This document shows, piece by piece, positions 1-8,457 of a stretch of DNA of 43,009 nucleotides. Position numbers and translations under genes: made by a program. The notes under the pieces were generated by a model. It searched no databases. It saw only the letters and a list, made by a program, of their open reading frames with translations, and was not told the DNA's origin. The DNA comes from CAYZMH01 sp964479445. GTDB lineage: Bacteria > Bacteroidota > Bacteroidia > Bacteroidales > GCA-2748055. The stretch is from positions 1 to 43,009 of the forward strand of contig CAYZMH010000011.1 in the NCBI GenBank assembly GCA_964479445.1, given 5' to 3'. Every line of letters starts with the position of its first letter. Position 1 is the first letter of the stretch.

Positions 1-2268
1 GCGAATGCTCCAGGGATAGGGATGGAACGATTCGGTTGTTTGTTCCGGGTACCAGACCGTGAATCCCCGTACACCGGACCCCGCCTCCAGGGAGATAAAT
101 GGAGTTCCGCCGGGGTTATCCTTCCCTTCGTAGGCGAACAGGACACTGCCTCCGCTGATCGTATGATGGGGCACATCCCATATACCCCTGAGTTCAACCC
201 CCGTGGGAACGGTCAGGTGTCCCTCTATCCGGTATATCCCCGGGGGAATGTAGACGGTACCGCCACCATAGGCCCCTGCAGAATCGAGAGCCGCCTGGAA
301 AGACTCTGTATCATCGGTTACCCCGTCACCCAGACTTCCATAGTCTGCCACATTGAACAGGCTGTCTGTTGCGGGCCTTGGAAAATCAGCAAACGGATGG
401 GAAGGAATATCCAGCTCTTTCAAATGGAGCGGCTCTTGGGAAACGATAACCTCGCCGGTGCTGCTGTTTTCCAGGTTCAATTCCTCGGGAAAAGTATTAT
501 CAATGATCTGGGCATTCGTAACGTCTGTGCCGAACCTGATATGCTGCTTATCGAGCAGGAAGGTATTTCCCAGCAGGGAGAGCGATCCTGCCGGACAGTT
601 AATAGCCGGATCATCTTCGGCATGTCCCCATTGTTCAAACGTACAATTCTGGAACGAGAGCCTGCCTGTGGAATTGTCGGTAAACTTCACAGCCGACTCC
701 GGGTCACCTCCAAAGCTGCAGGTATTGAATTGGACGATGGAAGAAAAGTCATCTCCCCCCAGTACGCAGGCAGAACCCTCTCCTTCCACCCGGATATCCG
801 TATCTGTAATGGCCCAGCCAATGACGCTTACATCGGAAAGATCAATGCCAATCCTGCTTTTATCGATCAGCATGCCGTATATCACTCCATTCGGACCATG
901 GTCGCTGTACTTGTATATCTTCACGCCGGTATGAAATCCAACCAACGTCACATCGTAAATATATTCCCAGTCGGAACGGCCCATCACGATCCCTATACTC
1001 GAATTGTTCCGTGTCACTTCCAGGATATCTTCCCGGGAGGGAGCCCCCGGCAGCCCTGAAGTGCTCCAGTGCTCCGGACCAAAATGGACATTCATAAGCC
1101 GCCCGATATCGGTTGTCTGTGACAACCAGATACCCCGGTTCAGCGGAGTGCCATATACATTTCGAATGTAGTGCAGCTCGTTGTTATTCGGACCGATCTT
1201 AATGCCTTTATAGGCATTTACAAGGGTGACGTTTATCACGGAAGTATTGTCACCCCTGCCCTCCGGGCCATCGGGATGACAGTGGATCGTCCACGGGTAC
1301 GGACTCACCGAAGCAGCCGATTGCTCGGGGTACCAGATCGACAGGTCTTTGACACCCGATCCCCGGTTTACTTTGATAAAAGGCTCCCCCTCCTCGCTCC
1401 CTTTCCCCGAGTAGGGCATCAGGATCGTGCCTTCCACACCTCCGCCTTTTTCAGGATTTTTCCACTCCCCTCTCAATGTAACCCGCTCGGGAATGGATAA
1501 ATTGCCATCAAAACGGTATTTACCGGCCGGAACAAACACCACGCCACCGCCGGAAGCGTCAGCGCGATGGAAAGCTTCATTGAATGCAGTGGTGGCATCC
1601 GCTGAACCGTCACTCTTTGCGCTGTAGGGCGGCTCGGTCACATCGATGATGGCCACCGGGACATCTTCAGTAGGCAGGGTAGTTTCCATAACCCTCGGCG
1701 ACAATTCTGCGGAGGGCCCAACGAGGCGCACATTGTCAATATAAACCACCCCGGCCACACGCTGGTTATTCTCATCAAACATACGGAATGCGATCCAGCA
1801 GGAGGCTGCCTGTGCAGGGGCAGCCATGGTAAACTCAAATTCAGTATATGCAGTGGTAAGCTCACAGTTGATCCTGTCTTCCTGGATCACCTCCCCGGAG
1901 GAGTTAAAAAAACCGAGTGTCATGGCCACATGAAGCCCCGAAGAGTTATCGCTTTTCATAAACGCTTTCACGGTATACTCTTCACCGGGAAAGACAGGTA
2001 CGTTCGCATTCCAGTTATCAAATCCCCGGTCGTTAACAGTTCCATCACTCGCCACCCAATTAAGTTTCATAGCCTGTTCCCCGCTTACCGCATCAGAAGT
2101 AAGTTCATAAGAGCTCCCGATATTGTTGGGCACCTCAAAAAACCTCCAGAAGGAGACACCGTTTTCGAAATCACCATTATAATTGTGGAGCACGTTGACA
2201 TCCTGGGACAGCAGGGCCGTAACCAGGTGTAGAAGAACAAATGATGCTGCAATCTTTTTCATATCCAT
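1..2268 (-). CDS. Secreted tandem pectate-lyase-3 (GH28-related) beta-helix protein, 3' end beyond window
   Basis: The frame is open from 2268 to base 1, so at least 756 residues are visible and the C-terminus lies off the left edge. A signal peptide (MKKIAASFVLLHLV...ALLSQ) is followed at about residues 28-165 by a jelly-roll-like segment resembling CBM4/9 modules (FENGVSFWRFFE, ending VVYIDNVRLVG). Two Pectate_lyase_3-type units follow. The first starts near residue 190 (YSAKSDGSADATTAF, GGGVVFVPAGKYRF). The second starts near 645 (YGSLGDGVTDDTESF, GGGTVYIPPGIYRI). Each unit continues into the same motif, WYPEQ followed by PYPW. Such proteins fold as right-handed parallel beta-helices and often cleave or bind polysaccharides; no catalytic residues can be assigned here, so the substrate is unknown. 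ATG at 2262 is an equally good start. The gene is separated from the lactate permease by 272 bp and probably has its own promoter. Confidence 0.85.
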   Translation of the reverse strand, partial: MDMKKIAASFVLLHLVTALLSQDVNVLHNYNGDFENGVSFWRFFEVPNNIGSSYELTSDAVSGEQAMKLNWVASDGTVNDRGFDNWNANVPVFPGEEYTVKAFMKSDNSSGLHVAMTLGFFNSSGEVIQEDRINCELTTAYTEFEFTMAAPAQAASCWIAFRMFDENNQRVAGVVYIDNVRLVGPSAELSPRVMETTLPTEDVPVAIIDVTEPPYSAKSDGSADATTAFNEAFHRADASGGGVVFVPAGKYRFDGNLSIPERVTLRGEWKNPEKGGGVEGTILMPYSGKGSEEGEPFIKVNRGSGVKDLSIWYPEQSAASVSPYPWTIHCHPDGPEGRGDNTSVINVTLVNAYKGIKIGPNNNELHYIRNVYGTPLNRGIWLSQTTDIGRLMNVHFGPEHWSTSGLPGAPSREDILEVTRNNSSIGIVMGRSDWEYIYDVTLVGFHTGVKIYKYSDHGPNGVIYGMLIDKSRIGIDLSDVSVIGWAITDTDIRVEGEGSACVLGGDDFSSIVQFNTCSFGGDPESAVKFTDNSTGRLSFQNCTFEQWGHAEDDPAINCPAGSLSLLGNTFLLDKQHIRFGTDVTNAQIIDNTFPEELNLENSSTGEVIVSQEPLHLKELDIPSHPFADFPRPATDSLFNVADYGSLGDGVTDDTESFQAALDSAGAYGGGTVYIPPGIYRIEGHLTVPTGVELRGIWDVPHHTISGGSVLFAYEGKDNPGGTPFISLEAGSGVRGFTVWYPEQTTESFHPYPWSIR

Positions 2269-2416
2269 CAGTAAAAATCATGTAGTGTAACAAAACCTCA
2301 TACCCGCCCGGGGGGAGACCGATTGCCGGTTGTGTGCAATTCTTTTTAGCATATCCTCTAAGACGCTATCCCGTAAGCAAGTATTCAACCCGATCGGTCC
2401 ACTGGTATATGCTACT

Positions 2417-2446
2417 CAAAGATACTGGTTTTCATCGGATGGAAAA
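2417..2446 (-). promoter_or_regulatory. Candidate Bacteroidota promoter for the beta-helix protein gene
   Basis: On the minus strand TATCTTTG (2417-2424) fits the TAnnTTTG -7 consensus exactly. TTTT lies 18 nt upstream (2443-2446) as an imperfect -33 element. Transcription would start near 2410 and give a leader of about 140 nt before the start codon. The call rests on motif match only. Confidence 0.35.
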
Positions 2447-2508
2447 CCGTAATAACGAATAATCATGCCCCGGGGAATTGAGAAGATCGCACTTCACATT
2501 CAACAATC

Positions 2509-2540
2509 TACGTAGTTAATTACGTAGTTAATTACGTAAT
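2509..2540. repeat. 12-bp tandem repeat, 2.7 copies, palindromic
   Basis: TACGTAGTTAAT is repeated twice perfectly and followed by TACGTAAT. It begins immediately after the TGA stop of the lactate permease gene (2541-2543, read on the minus strand). The unit contains the palindromes TACGTA and TTAATTA, so overlapping AT-rich dyads form. There is no GC stem and U-run, so it is not a classical terminator. It could be a protein-binding site or a replication-slippage array. Confidence 0.75.
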
Positions 2541-4172
2541 TCAAATTGCCATCGACATCAGTCCTGCAATAATTCCATAAATGATCATGGGAACCACTGT
2601 CCTCTTGAGAATATAACCCTCCTTATTTCCAAGGGCCAATACCGAAGCTACGGCTACTATATTGTTGATGCACACCATATTTCCAATGGCTCCCCCGGCC
2701 GACTGCATGGCAAGAATGGTGGTCCGGTTAAGATCGAGCGTCTGGGCAATGGAATCCTGGATCCCCCCGAAGGTCAGATTGGAAATGGTGGCAGAACCGG
2801 AGAAAAAAGACCCCAGGGCACCCAGGTAGGAGGCAAAATACTGCCAGCTCTGTCCCGTTATATCTGCCATGCTTTTACCGATCAATGTGACTGCTGAGCG
2901 TTCTCCCCCCATCATCATAAGCCCCACGAATGCAAGGGCTCCAAGCAGGGCAAGGGTGGGACCCTTCATCTGCTCCATGGTTTCATTAAATACGGTTCTG
3001 ACCCTGTATGTTTTTTTCCTGTAGAGCAGAAAAGTTAAAAGTGAAACCAGGGCAAAGGGCAGCACAGAGGGAACATATAAAATGCTGTGAGTCCATTCAA
3101 CCGCTGTATTGAAGATTCGTTCCAGGCCAATTACCAGGGAAGCGCTGAGACTTAATTCTCCCAGTGAACCCAGGTCAAGATGAATGGCCGGAGTTTCTGA
3201 AATAAGTAAAGGTTTAATCCCAAGCTCGGGAATACGGGTCAGGATCAGGATCAGGATCGTACCCCAGAGCGGGAAACTGGCTTTCAGAAGCTCTTTTATT
3301 CCCGGTTTCTTAGAAGATGACACGTCCTCCCCGTTATCATGCAGCAGTTCACTCTTCCCGGATGGTTCATGCAGTTCCACCTCCCCCGGTGAAATCCCGA
3401 CCCGGAACTTTGCCAGGATCACGGTACATATCAGGCCGATAAAACCTCCTATGAGAGATGGGAATTCATAGCTAAACCGGGCAATCACAAGGAAAGGAAC
3501 GACGGTCAGCAGGATGCTCAGAAGGATAAATAACCAGTTTTTTACCAGGGATTTCGGTTTTACCACAAATGCCAGGGCAATAACAGGAATAACCAGGGCT
3601 GCCACAGCACTCACCACAGCTGATTTAAATCCGATGGTGAGCATTTCTGTCTGACTGAGCTCAATCGCCGAGAAACCGAACCAGGTGGGTGTGCCCACTG
3701 CTCCGAAACTCACGGGAATGGTATTCATAACAAGCACCAGGATAGCTATTCGCACCGGGGGAAATCCCAGTCCCACCAGGATGGGTGCCGCAATGGCAGC
3801 AGGAGTTCCGAAACCGCTTGCCCCTTCAATAAGAAAGGGGAAGGCCCAGCCCACCATCATTAACTGTGCAATCTTGTTGTCCGAAATATGATTCAGCCAC
3901 AATCGTATGGTTGAAAGGGCCCCGGTAACTTCCATGGTGCGAAACAGGAAAATAGCACCTGCAATGATCAGAATGGGGGTCCATGCCACCAGCAAACCTT
4001 CCAGGACAGTGGCATGAACCAGCAGCGCGTCATGCCGGAAAACAATGAGTACGATGAGATAGGTGACAAGGGCTGTAAGCGGCAGCGCCTTTGACGAGGC
4101 CATGCTGTTCCTCTTGGTAAGAAGCCAGATCAGGAGAATGATAGGTAAATACGAAAACACAAGCTGCCACAT
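2541..4172 (-). CDS. lctP: L-lactate/glycolate permease family transporter (LctP/LldP)
   Basis: This is a 543-residue polytopic inner-membrane protein, the usual length for the lactate permease family (TC 2.A.14), which takes up lactate or glycolate with protons. Family signatures are clear: SGFGTPAAIAAPILVGLGF near residues 118-136, NTIPVSFGAVGTPTWFGF near 150-167, and a C-terminal SAGGAIGNMVCINNIVAVAS. A hydrophilic cytoplasmic loop rich in charged residues lies at about 255-295. Start ATG 4172 gives the expected hydrophobic N-terminus MWQLVFSYLP. The gene lies only 12 bp downstream of the S9 peptidase, so the two are probably co-transcribed. Substrate preference between lactate and glycolate cannot be told from sequence; no lactate dehydrogenase genes (lldEFG, dld) are adjacent. 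Confidence 0.92.
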   Translation of the reverse strand: MWQLVFSYLPIILLIWLLTKRNSMASSKALPLTALVTYLIVLIVFRHDALLVHATVLEGLLVAWTPILIIAGAIFLFRTMEVTGALSTIRLWLNHISDNKIAQLMMVGWAFPFLIEGASGFGTPAAIAAPILVGLGFPPVRIAILVLVMNTIPVSFGAVGTPTWFGFSAIELSQTEMLTIGFKSAVVSAVAALVIPVIALAFVVKPKSLVKNWLFILLSILLTVVPFLVIARFSYEFPSLIGGFIGLICTVILAKFRVGISPGEVELHEPSGKSELLHDNGEDVSSSKKPGIKELLKASFPLWGTILILILTRIPELGIKPLLISETPAIHLDLGSLGELSLSASLVIGLERIFNTAVEWTHSILYVPSVLPFALVSLLTFLLYRKKTYRVRTVFNETMEQMKGPTLALLGALAFVGLMMMGGERSAVTLIGKSMADITGQSWQYFASYLGALGSFFSGSATISNLTFGGIQDSIAQTLDLNRTTILAMQSAGGAIGNMVCINNIVAVASVLALGNKEGYILKRTVVPMIIYGIIAGLMSMAI

Positions 4173-4184
4173 GTCTTTCTGTTT

Positions 4185-6947
4185 TTAATTCTGCTCTCCC
4201 CGGTAGGGTACTCCATCTTTGATCCAGCCGGCTGCCGGCTCCCCTTTCAGGTAGTGATCCAGGTACTCTTTGAATTTGATCGTGTAGTCCAGCTTATTGG
4301 CATACTTCTTCAGGTGGTGAGGTTCGCCCCGGTACTGGAGGAACACACAATCCTTCTCCAGTCTGCGCATGGCCAGGTAAAGCTCGATCCCCTGGTACCA
4401 GGGAACGGCCCCGTCTTCATCCCCGAACTGGATCAGCAACGGGGTGTTGATGCGGTCGGCAAAAAAGACGGGGGAGTTTTCAATATACTCATCCCGCGCC
4501 TCCCAGAGGCTGCCCCCGATGCGGCTCTGACTCTTCTCGTACTGGAACTGCCGGGCCATGCCGCTTCCCCACCGGATCCCGCTGTAGGCCGAGGTCATAT
4601 TGGAAACAGGTGCCCCGGCAATGGCGCACGCAAATAGATCGGTCTGCGTGATCATGAAGGCCGTTTGATACCCGCTCCAGGAATGACCGTGCAGGGCAAT
4701 GGCATCCGGATCCGCCACACCCATATCGATCAGCTTCTGCACCCCCGGGACCAGGCTCTTGGTAGCCGCATACCCGGGCGTGCCCACATCGAAACGGATA
4801 TCCGGCAAAAAGATCGCGTACCCGTTGCTCGCATAATAGGGATAGGTGGGCCGGTGATTGATCGACATGTCCGGGAAGTTGTACATCCGCTGGGTGAAAA
4901 AGCGGTAATAATAGACCAGCACCGGGTACTGTTTATCCGGATCGTAGTTCCCGGGCTTGATCAGAATCCCCTGCACCGGGGTACCGTCCACCGATATCCA
5001 CTCGATCAATTCCGTATCGCCCCATGCAAAACCATCCGTCTGTTCACCCAGCCCGGAGAGCTGCTCCGGGTTGCGCCACTTCGAACCGGTCACCCAGAGG
5101 TCGGGGTACTCCCGGTACGACTCCCGCGTATAAAGCAGGGTGCCTGCATCCTTTGCTTTTGCCAGCACACTGTACTTCTTGGGTCCGTCTGCAAGCCGTT
5201 TCACCCCCTTCCGGCCGACCTTCATGGAGTAGACCGCCGTGTACTTCTCCAGGTCATGATACGCAGAAAGCACCAGTCGCTCGCCCGGTTCAAGGTACTC
5301 CTTCTCCCGGTCGAGTTTGCGTACGCGGAACCGGAGTTTCTCGTCTCTTCCCAGCTGTCCGGTCAGACAGACCGGTTCCCCGCCGTCGGTGCTAAACTGC
5401 CAGATATCGTACTTGTCATAGATCAACACCGCTTCCGATCCCTTCATCCATCCAGCCACGCCATAGCCCGGTACATCAGCCGGATAATCCCAGTCCTCAT
5501 TGGAAAATGGAACCGGCAATCCGTGTGTCAGTTTCCTCACCTCCCCGGAAGCTGTCTCCACCAGGGACCAGTTCCCATTGCGATAATAGACCAAAAATTG
5601 CCCGTCAGGCGAAGGCCACACCTCGTGCCGCTGCTTTTCCAGCACCAACTCCCGCTCACCGGTCTGGATATCCACCAGGTAAAAATCGTTATACCGGCCG
5701 TCCCAGGTCATCAGTTTTGCATAGGGCACCCGGGAGTAGCCCATGAAATAGCGTTCCGAGTCATTCACCATCACCCCCGGCATCTCCGGGTCCTCCAGCT
5801 GCACGAACCGGTCCTCCCCCGGGTAATACACCCCGGTATACACGTTGTCTTTCTCCCGGCTCCATCGCTTCTTCTGATGGGGATTGATATAGGGATCATC
5901 CCAGTGCCAGACATCCACCTCCCGGCGATCCAGGATCTTCCCCGTATCAAAAAGATTGGTGATGGAATCGTTCTCTTCTTCCTCATCCACGATGATCTCC
6001 GAATCCGGTTTGGTTCCCAAAAACAACCGTTTCCCGTCCGTTGACCATTGCAACCTGTTCTTGTGGTAAATGCGCCATTCCTTCTCCAGGTCGGCATCCT
6101 CCATCACCGCAGCTGCAGATGATTTACCCTGACTCAACAGGTAGAGCGTGGTCTGATCCTGCTTCCCGTCTTCATTCAGCACCCCGCCCAGGAATGCGAG
6201 CGAACCGGTGCGGTTGTTCCAGGTAAGTTCATCGCCCCAGGCCGCGCTGTCGGCAAATATGGCAAGGGGCTCCGCACCCGGATTTGCAAGATCAATTCCA
6301 TATACCCCGTTCCCGGTGCCGTTGGTGTCCCTGACCGTAAAAGCCAGTTTCGTCGAAAGGCTGTCCAGGGCATAGGTGGTCACAAAGTGGTGTTCATACA
6401 TCTCACCTTCTGCCAGCGCGTGCCAGGATAATTGAGTTCCGGCTTTCGGGGATTTCTCTGACTTCCCGTTTTTCTTTTTCTCCTCCTCCCCTTTTTCATG
6501 ATGCATCAGCAACCAGGCCCCATCATTGGAGAAAGAAAATGACCGGATGCTGTCATACACGGTTTTCTCCCCCGTCTGCAAATCAAGCAATACCACACCC
6601 GGCACCGGCCGGTCTTTGCCCTTTCCGGCATTGATCTGCTCCAGGGCGGGCGCCACCCTGCGGGCTGCCACCCACCTTCCGTCATGGGATATCACGGGAT
6701 CATCGGCAAGCTCCAGCGAATAGGTAACCTCCCCGTCTGCAGAATAAACCATCACTTCAGGATCTCCACGGTCGGGCTCAGCGGTGTGAGCCACCCACTG
6801 CCCATTGTCCGATATAGAAGCATCTTCTGTCTCCTTAAATTTCATAATGTCCTGCAGGGTAACAGAACCTTCATCCTGGGAAAGAAGCGATCCCGCCGGT
6901 AACAGGATCAGCAAACTCATGCCGATAATGCGTAACTTTCTGGTCAT
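4185..6947 (-). CDS. Exported S9 family (prolyl oligopeptidase/DPP-like) serine peptidase
   Basis: The 920-residue protein begins with a signal peptide (MTRKLRIIGMSLLILLPAGSLLSQ). An N-terminal beta-propeller follows, with repeated WSTDGKRL- and PSPDGQFL-type blades at about residues 40-650. A C-terminal alpha/beta-hydrolase domain closes it. The catalytic triad is readable: Ser756 in GHSWSG, Asp845 in GDEDGAVP, and His877 or His878 in EPHHLKK. Enzymes of this kind cleave oligopeptides in the periplasm and the propeller gates substrate access. ATG 6947 was chosen because it gives the signal peptide; the frame stays open 435 bp further upstream but would overlap the divergent flavoprotein gene with non-homologous sequence. 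A highly charged insert (EEEKKKNGKSEK) sits in the propeller. Lactate permease follows after 12 bp. Confidence 0.9.
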   Translation of the reverse strand: MTRKLRIIGMSLLILLPAGSLLSQDEGSVTLQDIMKFKETEDASISDNGQWVAHTAEPDRGDPEVMVYSADGEVTYSLELADDPVISHDGRWVAARRVAPALEQINAGKGKDRPVPGVVLLDLQTGEKTVYDSIRSFSFSNDGAWLLMHHEKGEEEKKKNGKSEKSPKAGTQLSWHALAEGEMYEHHFVTTYALDSLSTKLAFTVRDTNGTGNGVYGIDLANPGAEPLAIFADSAAWGDELTWNNRTGSLAFLGGVLNEDGKQDQTTLYLLSQGKSSAAAVMEDADLEKEWRIYHKNRLQWSTDGKRLFLGTKPDSEIIVDEEEENDSITNLFDTGKILDRREVDVWHWDDPYINPHQKKRWSREKDNVYTGVYYPGEDRFVQLEDPEMPGVMVNDSERYFMGYSRVPYAKLMTWDGRYNDFYLVDIQTGERELVLEKQRHEVWPSPDGQFLVYYRNGNWSLVETASGEVRKLTHGLPVPFSNEDWDYPADVPGYGVAGWMKGSEAVLIYDKYDIWQFSTDGGEPVCLTGQLGRDEKLRFRVRKLDREKEYLEPGERLVLSAYHDLEKYTAVYSMKVGRKGVKRLADGPKKYSVLAKAKDAGTLLYTRESYREYPDLWVTGSKWRNPEQLSGLGEQTDGFAWGDTELIEWISVDGTPVQGILIKPGNYDPDKQYPVLVYYYRFFTQRMYNFPDMSINHRPTYPYYASNGYAIFLPDIRFDVGTPGYAATKSLVPGVQKLIDMGVADPDAIALHGHSWSGYQTAFMITQTDLFACAIAGAPVSNMTSAYSGIRWGSGMARQFQYEKSQSRIGGSLWEARDEYIENSPVFFADRINTPLLIQFGDEDGAVPWYQGIELYLAMRRLEKDCVFLQYRGEPHHLKKYANKLDYTIKFKEYLDHYLKGEPAAGWIKDGVPYRGEQN

Positions 6948-7042
6948 CTTTTTCTGTTTTTTTCTGTAAAACCTCCAATTTATAAAACTCCGGCGTTTTT
7001 TCGGCAGGGAAACAGAAAAACCGTGCCCCTGCAACATAAAAC

Positions 7043-7050
7043 CAAATCTA
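7043..7050 (-). promoter_or_regulatory. Candidate -7 element for the S9 peptidase-lctP unit
   Basis: TAGATTTG on the minus strand matches TAnnTTTG exactly and lies in the 220-bp divergent spacer, about 95 nt upstream of the peptidase start. No good TTTG -33 element is seen at the expected distance, only TTTT/TTTC at 16-17 nt, so this is a weak call. No convincing promoter was found for the divergent flavoprotein gene. Confidence 0.25.
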
Positions 7051-7167
7051 TTGAACAACGAACAGAGAAAACTGTTCCCCGGCGATAAGTACGCTGGCAT
7101 CTTTTCAACAGGGAAGGCCGGAAACAATCCGGTAAGCAAAAAGATTTTAGCTACCTTTCGCTTCCAA

Positions 7168-8457
7168 ATGCAACACCCGGAAAACTCGTATGATGTTATT
7201 GTGATCGGTGCCGGGGCGGCCGGACTCATAGCAGCCGGTCGCGCCGCGGAGCTGGGAGCCCGCGTATTGCTCCTGGAGAAGATGGAGCGCCCTGCCCGGA
7301 AGCTGCTCATCACCGGCAAGGGTCGATGTAATATCACCAACGACCGGTCTGTTCCCGAATTCCTGCAACACGTCCACCCCAACGGCCGGATCCTTCGCTA
7401 CGCCTTCTCTCAATTTTATCAACAGGAGATGCTGGAGTTGTTGCATCAAAACGGACTGGAAACGAAACTGGAGCGCGGCGGCAGGTACTTCCCGGTATCT
7501 GATAAAGCATCCGATGTGGCGGATGCCCTGCTGAACTGGAATAAAAAAAACCGGGTGACCCTTCAAACGCGGACGCAGGTGAAAGAGATTGGTATAACAG
7601 ATAACCGGGTTGCGGGGGTCCGGATTAACGACAACCCGATCACCGACAAGCTGATCCATGCCCCTGCGGTTATCCTCACAACCGGCGGAAAGTCCTATCC
7701 CGCCACCGGATCCACCGGGGAGGGATATGCCCTGGCCGAACAGTGCGGTCATACCGTTACCCCGGTCCGGCCAGCCCTGGTACCCCTGGAAACAGCCGAA
7801 CCCATCCCGGAACCACTCCTGGATCTAACGTTGAAAAACATCAATACCGTGCTGTGGGTCGATGGAAAAAAAGCAGGCGAAGCATTTGGTGAACTGATGT
7901 TTATCCCTGCCGGTCTTTCCGGGCCCACCCTCATCACCCTGAGCCGCACGGCCGTGGATGCGCTACTGAAAAAACAGCAGGTAACGGTCACCATTGATCT
8001 CAAACCAGCCCTGGATGAGCAAAAACTGGATGCGCGGCTTCTCCGTGACCTCAACGCCAATGGTACAAAAACCATCCGGAATCTCTTTCCTTCCTGGGTT
8101 CCGCGGCCGCTGGTACCGGTTTTCCTGGATATCCTGAAGCTGGATCCTTCGAAGGCCTGCCACCAGGTCACTTCGGGCGATCGCAAAGCGATCCGCTACC
8201 TGCTGAAAAACTGGAAGTTTACCATAACCCGGCCCCGTCCTTATAAAGAGGCGATCGTTACCGCGGGCGGCGTGAGGGTGAACGAAATCGACCAGAAAAC
8301 CATGGGGTCTAAAAAGGTAACCGGACTATACCTGGCCGGGGAGGTCCTGGACCTGGACGGCGATACCGGCGGGTACAACCTGCAGATTGCCTGGTCCACC
8401 GGCTGGATGGCCGGCGATGCAGCGGCTAATAGTCTGCGTCGGAAAAGTACTTCATAA
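7168..8457 (+). CDS. BaiN/HI0933-family NAD(P)/FAD-dependent oxidoreductase
   Basis: The 429-residue flavoprotein belongs to the HI0933/YhiN/BaiN family (aminoacetone-oxidase-like). The FAD dinucleotide-binding motif VIVIGAGAAGLIAAG lies at residues 10-24. The family hallmark GKGRCNITND is near residues 50-59, and the C-terminal FAD motif YLAGEVLDLDGDTGGYNLQ is near 390-408. BaiN is implicated in bile-acid 7-dehydroxylation in Clostridium, but most homologues have no known substrate, so no reaction is assigned. ATG 7168 (MQHPENSYDV) was chosen over an upstream in-frame codon at 7051 because it puts the Rossmann fold at the usual N-terminal position. The gene diverges from the S9 peptidase, and its last 32 bp overlap the convergent DHOD-like gene. 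Confidence 0.9.
   Translation: MQHPENSYDVIVIGAGAAGLIAAGRAAELGARVLLLEKMERPARKLLITGKGRCNITNDRSVPEFLQHVHPNGRILRYAFSQFYQQEMLELLHQNGLETKLERGGRYFPVSDKASDVADALLNWNKKNRVTLQTRTQVKEIGITDNRVAGVRINDNPITDKLIHAPAVILTTGGKSYPATGSTGEGYALAEQCGHTVTPVRPALVPLETAEPIPEPLLDLTLKNINTVLWVDGKKAGEAFGELMFIPAGLSGPTLITLSRTAVDALLKKQQVTVTIDLKPALDEQKLDARLLRDLNANGTKTIRNLFPSWVPRPLVPVFLDILKLDPSKACHQVTSGDRKAIRYLLKNWKFTITRPRPYKEAIVTAGGVRVNEIDQKTMGSKKVTGLYLAGEVLDLDGDTGGYNLQIAWSTGWMAGDAAANSLRRKSTS

Noticed and set aside
22..1059. 345-residue plus-strand frame at the left edge
   Set aside because: The opposite strand carries a continuous secreted beta-helix protein with signal peptide, repeated domains and motifs; the plus frame has no family features.
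4665..6044. Long plus-strand frame (459 residues) opposite the S9 peptidase
   Set aside because: His/Pro/Arg-rich translation without domains, fully antisense to the peptidase propeller and hydrolase domains.
6948..7382. N-terminal extension of the S9 peptidase to a 1065-residue protein
   Set aside because: The extension is not peptidase-like, overlaps the divergent flavoprotein gene, and a normal signal peptide begins at 6947.
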